Assembly (NCBI GenBank): GCA_017540945.1
Contig: JAFYAB010000090.1
Span: 1 to 6,684, forward strand
Length of the DNA: 6,684 bases
Direction of reading: 5' to 3'
From: Oscillospiraceae bacterium
GTDB taxonomy: Bacteria > Bacillota_A > Clostridia > Oscillospirales > Oscillospiraceae
Below the pieces are notes generated by a model. It saw nothing but the letters and a program-made list of their open reading frames with translations. It was not told where the DNA came from and did not search any database. Positions 1-5,010 of this stretch are shown piece after piece (positions within the stretch are counted from its first letter, which is position 1; each line of letters begins with the position of its first letter). The translations under genes were made by a program, and so were the position numbers.

Positions 1-25
1 ATCCGGCGTCTCACGGAAGCCGGAT
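1..25. repeat. Short hairpin at window start
   Basis: ATCCGGC at 1-7 pairs perfectly with GCCGGAT at 19-25 around an 11-base loop. It could be the tail of another repeat unit or the end of a transcript entering from the left. No T-run follows, so a terminator is not supported. It is cut by the window edge and may extend further left. Confidence 0.4.
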
Positions 26-112
26 GACGGATGAGGGGCGCTGCATGTTCATTGCTCGTTGATGGGGAGCATTCTGTCGTCGATACCTCCACTCATCCGG
101 CGCTGCGCGCCA

Positions 113-167
113 CCTTCCCCCCAAGGGGAAGGCATCCCGACAAATCCGAATCTGTTGAAAGGAAGAA
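113..167 (+). repeat. Direct repeat copy A (55 bases)
   Basis: This stretch is repeated at 289-342 with one length change in a C-run (6 C here, 5 there) and one base substitution (CTGTTGAAAGG here, CTGATGAAAGG there). The 5' part is a small hairpin, CCTTCCCC pairing with GGGGAAGG. The 3' part ends in GAAAGGAAGAA, which looks like a ribosome binding site, but here no start codon follows at a usable distance. Confidence 0.85.
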
Positions 168-195
168 GCGGACTTGCACCTCGATCCTTGAACCT

Positions 196-270
196 CCGTA
201 GGGGCCGATGCCCACATCGGCCCTTTCCCCGGACGATACAGAGGGCCGATGTGGGCATCGGCCCCTACGG
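196..270. repeat. Twin-hairpin inverted element, copy 1
   Basis: Bases 196-224 are the exact reverse complement of 242-270 (29 bp, no mismatch) around a 17-base spacer. Each arm is also a hairpin on its own: the core GGCCGATGCCCACATCGGCC folds as an 8-bp stem with a CCCA loop. A head-to-head pair of small hairpins is the layout of REP/BIME-type elements. A second copy with the same outer sequence lies at 5011-5084. The arms include CCGTAGGGG at the outer ends. No transposase is present in the window, so mobility is inference. Confidence 0.9.
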
Positions 271-288
271 TGATTGCTCTCCGCAAAG

Positions 289-342
289 CCTTCCCCCAAG
301 GGGAAGGCATCCCGACAAATCCGAATCTGATGAAAGGAAGAA
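289..342 (+). repeat. Direct repeat copy B, carrying the YcaO gene's ribosome site
   Basis: Second copy of the 113-167 repeat. Its last bases, GAAAGGAAG at 332-340, sit 7 bases before the ATG at 348 and form the ribosome binding site of the YcaO gene. The CCTTCCCC/GGGGAAGG hairpin at 289-308 would therefore be in the 5' leader of the mRNA if transcription starts upstream. Confidence 0.85.
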
Positions 343-347
343 CAGCC

Positions 348-2159
348 ATGTTTGTTGATCGCAAATTCAAGGAGACCGCTCCTGAGAACACTGTTGCGAA
401 AATCCAGAGCATCTTGTCTTCCTTTGAGATCGAAACCGTCGAATCCGGCGTTCCCAGCGGCGTCCGGCACTGCCATTCCATGCGGGTCTCCGCGAAGGAC
501 GTGGAGTTCGGCGCCAACGGCAAGGGCATGACCGAGGCTTATTCCAGAGCCAGCGGCTACGCGGAGTTCATGGAGCGGCTTCAGGGCGGCTATCTGAGCC
601 GCCGGATCTGGCGGGACCAGAGGCTGGACTTCCCCGACGAGCGCGAGATGCGCCAGGAGGACTGCGCCGCCTCCTGCGCCGCCTGGCTGGAGGCCATGCG
701 TGTGCACCATTCCGAGCTGCTGGGCCGAACGATCCCCGCCTGGCAGATCTGGCAGAAGGTCTTCGAGGCGGAGGGAGAGCGGGACGGCGTGACCGCTCTG
801 CCCTTCTACGATCCCGTCCGGGACGAGACCGTCTGGTTCCCCAAGAAGGCTGTCTCCTTCCTCTACAACACCAACGGCCTGGCGGCGGGCAACGATCTGA
901 CCGAGGCCGCCGTCCAGAGCCTCAGCGAAATCTACGAGCGCTGGAATCTGGTGCGGATGTTTTTCGGCGACTATGTGCCCCCCTCCATCCCGGAGGAGCA
1001 TCTGCGCCGGTATCCGAAGATCTGGGAGATCATCGAGGATCTGAGGAGCTCCGGCTTCCGGGTGCTGGTGAAGGACTGCTCCCTGGGAGAGCCCTTCCCC
1101 CTGGTGGCCGCCGTGGTGGTGAACCCGGAGACCCACGCCTACCACGTGCATCTGGGGGCCTTCCCGGCCTTTGAGATCGCCCTGGAGCGCAGCTTCACCG
1201 AGATGTTCCAGGGGCGCAGCCTGAAGACCGTGGCGGACACCACGACCGTGACGCTGGGGGACGTAAAGAACCGCAGCAGCGCGGAGCTGATCAAATTCCT
1301 GACCCACGGCACCGGACGCTACCCCCTGAGCTTCTTCTCCGAGCCCCCCAGCTACCCCTTCCGCCCCTTCCCGGACCGCTCCGATCGGAGCAACAGGGAG
1401 CTGCTGCAGGAATACCTGGACTATCTGAACGCCAGGGGCTTCCGCGTCTATCTGCGGAACATCTCCCATCTGGGCTTCCCCTCCGTCCGGGTGGTGGTCC
1501 CCGGCATGAGCGAGATCATGCCCACCCAGCTGCTGGACAGCTTCCCCATCTCCTGGATGCTGGAGCAGTACCGCGGCGCTCCTTTGCGTCCCGACTTGCT
1601 GAGCGCCGGGGAGCGGCAGGAGTACCGTCTGCTGCTGGACTATCTGCTGAGCAATTACGGGGAGGAGGCCTGCGACCTGCTCTTCCTGTCCGGCAGGAAC
1701 CCGGACCGGACCAATCGCAGCCGGGCCCGCTTCCTGGGCCTGGTGCTGTATGGCTGGATGGAATGGGAGCGGGACCCCCAGCGAGCCATGTCCTATGCCC
1801 GTATGGCCCAGCAGGCGGCGGAGCCCGCCGAGCGGACCTGGCTGGCCTGCTTCTGCGCCTATGGGGAGCAGCTTGCCGCCGGGCAGGATCCGGACCGGAC
1901 CCGTTCCGGTCTCGCGCTCCTCTTCGACGAGAAGACCGTCGCCGAGACGGTCCGGGTACGGACGGCGGGGGAGAATCCCTTCGACCGCTTCCTGCTCCGC
2001 TGCGATCCGGAGCGCTGCGGGGGCTGCCCCTATCATGAGAGCTGCTCCGGCTGGACCACCGACGCCTTCGTGGGGAAGATCCGGGAGATTGTATCCCGCT
2101 TCGACAGCGAAGGCGCCCGCCAAGCGCTGCGCAGTATGTTTGGGAAAGTTGATCATTGA
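348..2159 (+). CDS. YcaO-family protein with C-terminal four-cysteine motif
   Basis: 603-residue protein of the YcaO family, whose characterised members use ATP to activate backbone amides (azoline or thioamide formation). The ATP/Mg-site landmarks are all visible: GKG at 58-60, first Glu box ExxER at 73-77, TNGLAAGND at 175-183, second Glu box ExxER at 194-198, and E280/E285 with QGR at 288-290. The domain's closing strand PSVRVVVPG lies near 378-386. After it come about 200 mostly helical residues (perhaps TPR-like, as in E. coli YcaO, which is of similar size), then C552-x4-C557-x2-C560-x5-C566, a pattern typical of a metal or Fe-S site. The start at 348 is chosen because GAAAGGAAG lies 7 bases upstream; an in-frame extension to 249 only reads repeat DNA. 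A thioesterase gene follows after 18 bases. No precursor peptide, E1-like partner or TfuA is in the window, so the substrate is unknown. Family assignment is firm; function is not. Confidence 0.92.
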   Translation: MFVDRKFKETAPENTVAKIQSILSSFEIETVESGVPSGVRHCHSMRVSAKDVEFGANGKGMTEAYSRASGYAEFMERLQGGYLSRRIWRDQRLDFPDEREMRQEDCAASCAAWLEAMRVHHSELLGRTIPAWQIWQKVFEAEGERDGVTALPFYDPVRDETVWFPKKAVSFLYNTNGLAAGNDLTEAAVQSLSEIYERWNLVRMFFGDYVPPSIPEEHLRRYPKIWEIIEDLRSSGFRVLVKDCSLGEPFPLVAAVVVNPETHAYHVHLGAFPAFEIALERSFTEMFQGRSLKTVADTTTVTLGDVKNRSSAELIKFLTHGTGRYPLSFFSEPPSYPFRPFPDRSDRSNRELLQEYLDYLNARGFRVYLRNISHLGFPSVRVVVPGMSEIMPTQLLDSFPISWMLEQYRGAPLRPDLLSAGERQEYRLLLDYLLSNYGEEACDLLFLSGRNPDRTNRSRARFLGLVLYGWMEWERDPQRAMSYARMAQQAAEPAERTWLACFCAYGEQLAAGQDPDRTRSGLALLFDEKTVAETVRVRTAGENPFDRFLLRCDPERCGGCPYHESCSGWTTDAFVGKIREIVSRFDSEGARQALRSMFGKVDH

Positions 2160-2177
2160 AAGGAAAAAGAGTAGCTT

Positions 2178-2591
2178 ATGGAGTCCTATATTCACCGCGT
2201 TCACTACTACGAAACCGACAAAATGGGCTGCGTCCACCACTCCAACCACATCCGCTGGATGGAGGAGGCCCGGGTGGCCTATCTGGAGCGGATCGGCGCG
2301 GGCTTCGCGGGCATGGAGGCCCGGGGGATCTATTCGCCGGTGATCGGCGTGGAATGCCGCTATCGCCGTCCCGCCCACTTTGACGAGGAGATCCGGGTGT
2401 CCGTTCGCATCCTGTCCTTCGACCGTCTGCGGCTGAAGATCGCCTATGAAATGACCCGTGTCTCCGACGGCGAGCTCATCGCCACCGGCAGCTCCGAGCA
2501 CTGCTTCACCAACACCGCCGGCCGCCCCATCGTGCTGAAATACGACCACCCCGACATCGACGCTGCCCTGCGGGCCCAAATCGCGCCGTAG
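2178..2591 (+). CDS. Hotdog-fold acyl-CoA thioesterase (4HBT/YbgC-like)
   Basis: 137 residues, the usual length of a single-domain 4-hydroxybenzoyl-CoA/YbgC-type thioesterase, which hydrolyses acyl-CoA thioesters in the cytoplasm as an oligomer. The family signature is clear at the N-terminus: Y-E-T-D-K-M-G-C-V-H-H-S-N at 11-23, with D14 the expected catalytic acid and H20/H21 next to it, then the long helix WMEEARVAYLERIG at 27-40. The conserved PVIGVECRYRRPAHFDE block lies at 54-70, and a late strand G-S-S-E-H-C-F at 104-110 corresponds to the family's G-x-T-x-H-x-F motif. It starts 18 bases after the YcaO stop, with AAAGGA at 2159-2164 and a rather long 13-base gap to the ATG, so translation may be partly coupled to the upstream gene. 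Acyl substrate cannot be read from sequence. No clear terminator follows. Confidence 0.92.
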   Translation: MESYIHRVHYYETDKMGCVHHSNHIRWMEEARVAYLERIGAGFAGMEARGIYSPVIGVECRYRRPAHFDEEIRVSVRILSFDRLRLKIAYEMTRVSDGELIATGSSEHCFTNTAGRPIVLKYDHPDIDAALRAQIAP

Positions 2592-2687
2592 TACAGCCTG
2601 ACAGTGCTTTGATTCTATTCGTTTATTACTCGACATGGATGCTTGTCATGCGCGAGAATAAAATATAAAATGAACGGAGGACTACCT

Positions 2688-4208
2688 ATGAGAAAATGCG
2701 TTTCCCTGTTTCTTTGCGTCTGTCTGCTTGCCGCGCTGCTCCCGATCGTATCCACGACAGCGGACGCGAAAACCTTTTCCGAGGTCGTAGCCTGGATGGA
2801 TTCCAAATATGGAAAGGCGCTGGACTATGATGGAAAGTACGGTGCTCAGTGTGTGGATTATTTCAACTACTATCTGAAGGAAGTATGGGGCATCAGCAAT
2901 CCGATCGGGATGTATCCGGTGGGTTCGGCGTACCAGATATTTGATTATAACGCGCCTTCCGGGTGGACAAAGATTTCCGGCTCGGGCAATTACCGCGTTG
3001 GCGACGTGATTATCTGGAACAAATCATCGAGCAGTCAGCATGGCCATGTCGGTATCATTTATTCTGTAAGCGGCAGCACGGTCATGGTCAGCCAGCAGAA
3101 CTATAACAAGATGCAGTATGTCACCGTGCAGAAGCTGCACAGCACCGGCACCATCCGCGGCGTCTTCCGCCCGCCGCTGCAGGACGACGTGGTGATCAGC
3201 GCGCCTACCCCCGGAACCACACAGAACGTCCTTCCCGGCATTTATCGTCTGAAAAACCTAGGCTCCGGCTACTACATGAATTACGCGGTGGGCGGGCTCT
3301 CCGGGGTATCCGGTTATAAGCCCATCATTATGTCCAAGCCGGACGATTCCCCCGAGCAGAATTTCCGCTTTGACTACAAGGGCAGCGGAAAATACTCCCT
3401 GATGATCACCCATTCCGACGGCGGCGCTGTGAATGTTTACAGCAGCTCCGGCGTGGGCGCCGGCACCCCCATCTCCCAGTGGAGCTACAGCGGCAGCAAT
3501 TACCAGCAGTTCTATCTGACCAAGGTGACGGGCGGTTATATCATTCAAAGCGCGGTGGACAGCCGCTTTGTGATCGCGCCGGTCAACACAGACTGGCACG
3601 CACAGCTGAAGCTGGCGGCCTACAACGAGAATGACAAGAAGCAGGTCTGGGTTCTGGATCAGCCCTCCACCCTGCCCTTTACGGACGTGAGCAGCGACAA
3701 GTACTATTGGAACGCGCTTCGCTGGGCCTATTATACGGGCATCTGCTCCGGTACTTCGGATACGACCTTCTCGCCCAATAAGACCTGTAAGCGCGAGGAG
3801 GTTGTGACCTTCCTGTACGCGGCCGCCGGGAAACCGTCCGTCTCCGGGAACACGAGTCCCTTTGAGGATGTGAAATCCGGAAAATACTATTACAACGCCG
3901 TGCTGTGGGCCTACTATCACAATCCGCGGGTGGCCAGCGGTTCCGACGCGACCCATTTCGGCGTCGGCAAGTCCTGCTCCCGCGAGCAGGTGGTGACCTT
4001 CCTGTGGAACGCGAAGGGCGCCCCGAATCCGAAATCCACCAGCACCAACTTCACAGACGTCCAGCCGGGCAAGTACTATTACAAGGCCGTGCTCTGGGCA
4101 GTGGAGAATGGCATTACTTCCGGAAAGACGACTACGCTCTTTGGCGTCGGCGAGACCTGCACCAGAGCGCAGATCGTCACCTTCCTGTACGCGGCCTACG
4201 GCAAGTAA
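2688..4208 (+). CDS. Secreted CHAP-domain hydrolase with ricin-like and three SLH domains
   Basis: 506-residue secreted protein. A signal peptide is evident: RK at 2-3, hydrophobic core 5-20, likely cleavage after A25-D26-A27. A CHAP amidase/endopeptidase domain follows (about 30-165) with catalytic C55 in GAQCVDYFNYY, H120 in QHGHVGIIYSV, and N138 in VSQQNYN as probable third residue. Residues about 181-325 resemble a ricin-type beta-trefoil (YRLKNLGSGYYMNY; repeated Q-x-F/W strands). Three S-layer homology repeats begin at 331, 392 and 455; their helix motifs read KREE (368), SREQ (431) and TRAQ (492), each preceded by a Cys. SLH repeats bind cell-wall polysaccharide, so this is probably a surface-held peptidoglycan hydrolase. 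The start has CGGAGG at 2675-2680, 7 bases upstream; a TTG start at 2643 would spoil the signal peptide. The second SLH repeat lacks the usual GI-x-SG (it has NPRVASG). The exact bond cut is unknown. Confidence 0.92.
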   Translation: MRKCVSLFLCVCLLAALLPIVSTTADAKTFSEVVAWMDSKYGKALDYDGKYGAQCVDYFNYYLKEVWGISNPIGMYPVGSAYQIFDYNAPSGWTKISGSGNYRVGDVIIWNKSSSSQHGHVGIIYSVSGSTVMVSQQNYNKMQYVTVQKLHSTGTIRGVFRPPLQDDVVISAPTPGTTQNVLPGIYRLKNLGSGYYMNYAVGGLSGVSGYKPIIMSKPDDSPEQNFRFDYKGSGKYSLMITHSDGGAVNVYSSSGVGAGTPISQWSYSGSNYQQFYLTKVTGGYIIQSAVDSRFVIAPVNTDWHAQLKLAAYNENDKKQVWVLDQPSTLPFTDVSSDKYYWNALRWAYYTGICSGTSDTTFSPNKTCKREEVVTFLYAAAGKPSVSGNTSPFEDVKSGKYYYNAVLWAYYHNPRVASGSDATHFGVGKSCSREQVVTFLWNAKGAPNPKSTSTNFTDVQPGKYYYKAVLWAVENGITSGKTTTLFGVGETCTRAQIVTFLYAAYGK

Positions 4209-4241
4209 TTCCAAGCGCCGATAGAGGAATTTAATATCATG

Positions 4242-4287
4242 CAATAACAGCACAGACAAGTCAGAATGCTTGTCTGTGCTGTTATTG
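4242..4287. terminator. Bidirectional terminator hairpin between converging genes
   Basis: CAATAACAGCACAGACAAG at 4242-4260 is perfectly complementary to 4269-4287 (19 bp) around an 8-base loop. It lies 33 bases after the CHAP gene's stop. The minus-strand XRE gene's stop codon (4284-4282) and last sense codon lie in its right arm. The A/T-rich outer ends give a U-containing 3' side in both directions, though no long separate U-run follows. Position and perfection support termination from both sides. Confidence 0.82.
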
Positions 4288-4485
4288 ATCTGGCGTATAG
4301 GCGATCACGTCGTCGGGAGTACAATCCAACAGCTTGCAAATGTCGTTCAGCGTCGCCATGGTGATGTTGCGGTCATGCTTCAGTGCGTCCAGGGTTCCCT
4401 TGCTGAAGCCGTGATCCTTAATCAGCGTATAGGTCGATAGTTTCTTTCGTTTCAGAGTTTCCCAAAGGGGCGTATAGCGAATCAT
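4282..4485 (-). CDS. Small XRE/Cro-type HTH regulator
   Basis: 67-residue DNA-binding protein made almost entirely of one Cro/C1-type helix-turn-helix (HTH_26-like): a first helix with WETLKRKKLS (8-17), then TYTLIKDHGFSKGTLDALKHDRNI spanning the HTH (18-41), then TMATLNDICKLLDCTPDDVIAY, the typical closing helix pair ending in C-x-P-x-D-V. It has no ligand or dimerisation domain. GAGGTGG (4496-4490 on the minus strand) lies 4 bases before the ATG. A good promoter (TATAAT at 4514-4509) and an 8-bp dyad lie directly upstream, so autoregulation is likely. It diverges from the 63-codon gene at 4584, the usual arrangement for a small switch in phage or conjugative elements. Its base composition is more AT-rich than the YcaO and cysS genes, consistent with acquisition by transfer. 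Confidence 0.88.
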   Translation of the reverse strand: MIRYTPLWETLKRKKLSTYTLIKDHGFSKGTLDALKHDRNITMATLNDICKLLDCTPDDVIAYTPDQ

Positions 4486-4510
4486 AGAACCACCTCACGG
4501 TCGGTTCTAT
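4484..4510. promoter_or_regulatory. 8-bp dyad over the XRE gene's start (operator candidate 1)
   Basis: ATAGAACC at 4484-4491 is complementary to GGTTCTAT at 4503-4510, with 11 bases between. It runs from the -10 box of the minus-strand promoter across the expected transcription start (about 4502) to the ribosome site and the first bases of the start codon. Because one arm lies upstream of the expected start of transcription, an RNA hairpin is unlikely. A protein-binding site, probably for the XRE product itself, fits better. Confidence 0.55.
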
Positions 4511-4537
4511 TATAATTTGTTCTTTTTCTCCTGACGA
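4509..4537 (-). promoter_or_regulatory. Promoter of the XRE regulator
   Basis: On the minus strand, a perfect TATAAT (4514-4509) is preceded after 17 bases by TCGTCA (4537-4532), 4 of 6 matches to the -35 consensus. Expected start of transcription near 4502 gives a leader of about 17 bases. The -35 box overlaps that of the opposite promoter. Confidence 0.6.
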
Positions 4538-4559
4538 TACCCGAGATAATGGGTATAAT
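4531..4559 (+). promoter_or_regulatory. Promoter of the 63-codon gene
   Basis: CTGACG (4531-4536, 4 of 6 matches to TTGACA), a 17-base spacer and a perfect TATAAT (4554-4559), about 25 bases before the gene's start. It shares its -35 position with the divergent promoter at 4509-4537. Confidence 0.6.
4537..4556. promoter_or_regulatory. ATACCC-N8-GGGTAT dyad in the spacer (operator candidate 2)
   Basis: ATACCC (4537-4542) and GGGTAT (4551-4556) form a perfect 6-bp dyad that fills the space between the -35 and -10 of the plus-strand promoter and covers half of its -10. A protein bound here would block that promoter. The neighbouring XRE protein is the obvious candidate, although its arms differ from those of the 4484-4510 dyad. 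Confidence 0.5.
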
Positions 4560-4583
4560 GATCAAAAAGGGAGGATCAGAGCG

Positions 4584-4775
4584 ATGGAAGAAACAATTTA
4601 TCGGAAGATGTATTCCAGACTTTTCAACAGGGTCACTGACGCAATCGCAGTTTTAGAAACAGAAGGGGAAACGGAGGCAAAACAGCGTTTGATCCAGGCA
4701 CAGCTGGAAACCGAGGAACTGTATCTTTCTTCAGAAGAGGAAAAAGGGATTGACAGCGTGGGGATTATCTGCTAA
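4584..4775 (+). CDS. Small protein of unknown function (63 aa)
   Basis: 63 residues, acidic and probably helical: IYRKMYSRLFNRVTDAIAVL (5-24) could form one amphipathic helix, and TEAKQRLIQAQLETEELYLS (30-49) a second, charged one. From memory, short proteins with a YRKMY-x-LFN start and a RLIQAQ-x-TEELYL core recur in gut clostridia, often in phage-like or conjugative regions, but no function is known to me. AGGGAGG at 4568-4574, 9 bases before the ATG, and the promoter at 4531-4559 support expression. It diverges from the XRE regulator, and the dyad at 4537-4556 suggests repression by it. The 3' end is unusual: it contains the promoter of the cysS leader, and its stop codon TAA is the first half of that promoter's -10 box. 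Confidence 0.75.
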   Translation: MEETIYRKMYSRLFNRVTDAIAVLETEGETEAKQRLIQAQLETEELYLSSEEEKGIDSVGIIC

Positions 4776-4778
4776 TAT
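4750..4778 (+). promoter_or_regulatory. Promoter of the cysS T-box transcript
   Basis: Perfect TTGACA at 4750-4755, 17-base spacer, TAATAT at 4773-4778 (4 of 6) with an upstream TGC at 4770-4772 that makes an extended -10. The expected start near 4785 is about 13 bases before the first strand of T-box Stem I. The promoter lies inside the last codons and stop of the 63-codon gene. Confidence 0.7.
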
Positions 4779-4797
4779 ACTTCCGTGAATTGAATAT

Positions 4798-5007
4798 CCG
4801 CTGAGATCGGAAAGAGTACCCGCAGCGGACTGCGACAGAGAGCGCCCGTCATTGGCTGGAAGCGGGGGCGGCAGAGCCCGCGGGGAAGTGCGTCCGGGAG
4901 CGGAGGGGAGACCCCGTGAGGCCGCGTCAGCGCCAAAGCGACAAAGCAGAGTGGAACCGCGATCATTCGCCTCTGGATTGGATTCAATCCGGGGGCGGTT
5001 TTGTTTT
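4798..5007 (+). promoter_or_regulatory. T-box riboswitch, cysteine-specific, upstream of cysS
   Basis: Complete T-box leader that senses uncharged tRNA-Cys and lets transcription continue into cysS when charging is low. Stem I can be folded by eye: CCGCT 4798-4802 with AGCGG 4899-4903, TCGGA 4807-4811 with TCCGG 4893-4897, then a specifier loop with AGTA (4815-4818) on the 5' side and GAAG plus specifier TGC (4889-4891) on the 3' side, then CCCGC 4819-4823 with GCGGG 4880-4884. AGAGAG (4837-4842) and GGCTGGAAG (4854-4862) match conserved distal elements. A GGGG-AGA-CCCC hairpin follows (4905-4915). The T-box sequence AGAGTGGAACCGCG is at 4948-4961. The antiterminator pairs CAGAG (4947-4951) with CTCTG (4971-4975) and GCG (4959-4961) with CGC (4968-4970). 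TGC is a Cys codon, and bulge base A4955 fits the U73 of tRNA-Cys. Confidence 0.95.
4968..5007 (+). terminator. Rho-independent terminator of the cysS T-box
   Basis: Thirteen pairs between 4968-4980 and 4985-4997 (two G-U), loop GATT, followed by GGTTTTGTTTT. Its 5' arm includes the antiterminator's 3' strand (4968-4975), so the two folds exclude each other, as required for T-box control. Confidence 0.9.
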
Positions 5008-5010
5008 CCA

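Larger units (their letters stand above)
1..347. repeat. Gene-free repeat mosaic upstream of the YcaO gene
   Basis: I see no credible gene here. Open frames that cross this stretch have low-complexity, arginine- and glycine-rich translations generated by the repeats. The region contains a hairpin at 1-25 (ATCCGGC pairs with GCCGGAT), two copies of a 54/55-base direct repeat at 113-167 and 289-342, and a long inverted repeat at 196-270. The sequence around 91-111 (CATCCGGCGCTGCGCGCC), just before the first direct-repeat copy, looks like part of the same type of dispersed clostridial repeat. The motif GGATGAGGGGCGCTG near 29-43 is a related fragment. I found no TATAAT-like -10 box before the gene at 348, so its promoter is either weak or lies upstream of the window. 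Confidence 0.75.

Noticed and set aside
196..270. CRISPR-like array
   Set aside because: Only two inverted units per locus, no series of direct repeats with regular spacers, and no cas genes.
249..347. N-terminal 33-codon extension of the YcaO gene
   Set aside because: The extra residues come from the inverted element and the direct repeat, and the ribosome site at 332-340 is correctly spaced for the ATG at 348.
93..2636. 847-codon minus-strand open frame
   Set aside because: It is antisense to the YcaO and thioesterase genes, both of which have clear family motifs. Its translation is low-complexity and its ends run into repeats. Long antisense frames are expected in GC-rich codon use.
2629..2656. 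Imperfect dyad CTCG-a-CATG ... CATG-cg-CGAG upstream of the CHAP gene
   Set aside because: Short interrupted arms with bulges; CATG is self-complementary and common. Not strong enough to call an operator or terminator.
2643..2669. TTGTCA and TATAAA as promoter of the CHAP gene
   Set aside because: The spacer is only 15 bases and the implied start of transcription (about 2676) would fall within the ribosome site at 2675-2680. No better promoter was found, so the gene's promoter remains unassigned.
3258..4259. 333-codon minus-strand open frame opposite the CHAP/SLH gene
   Set aside because: Antisense shadow; the plus-strand frame has a signal peptide, catalytic motifs and SLH repeats.
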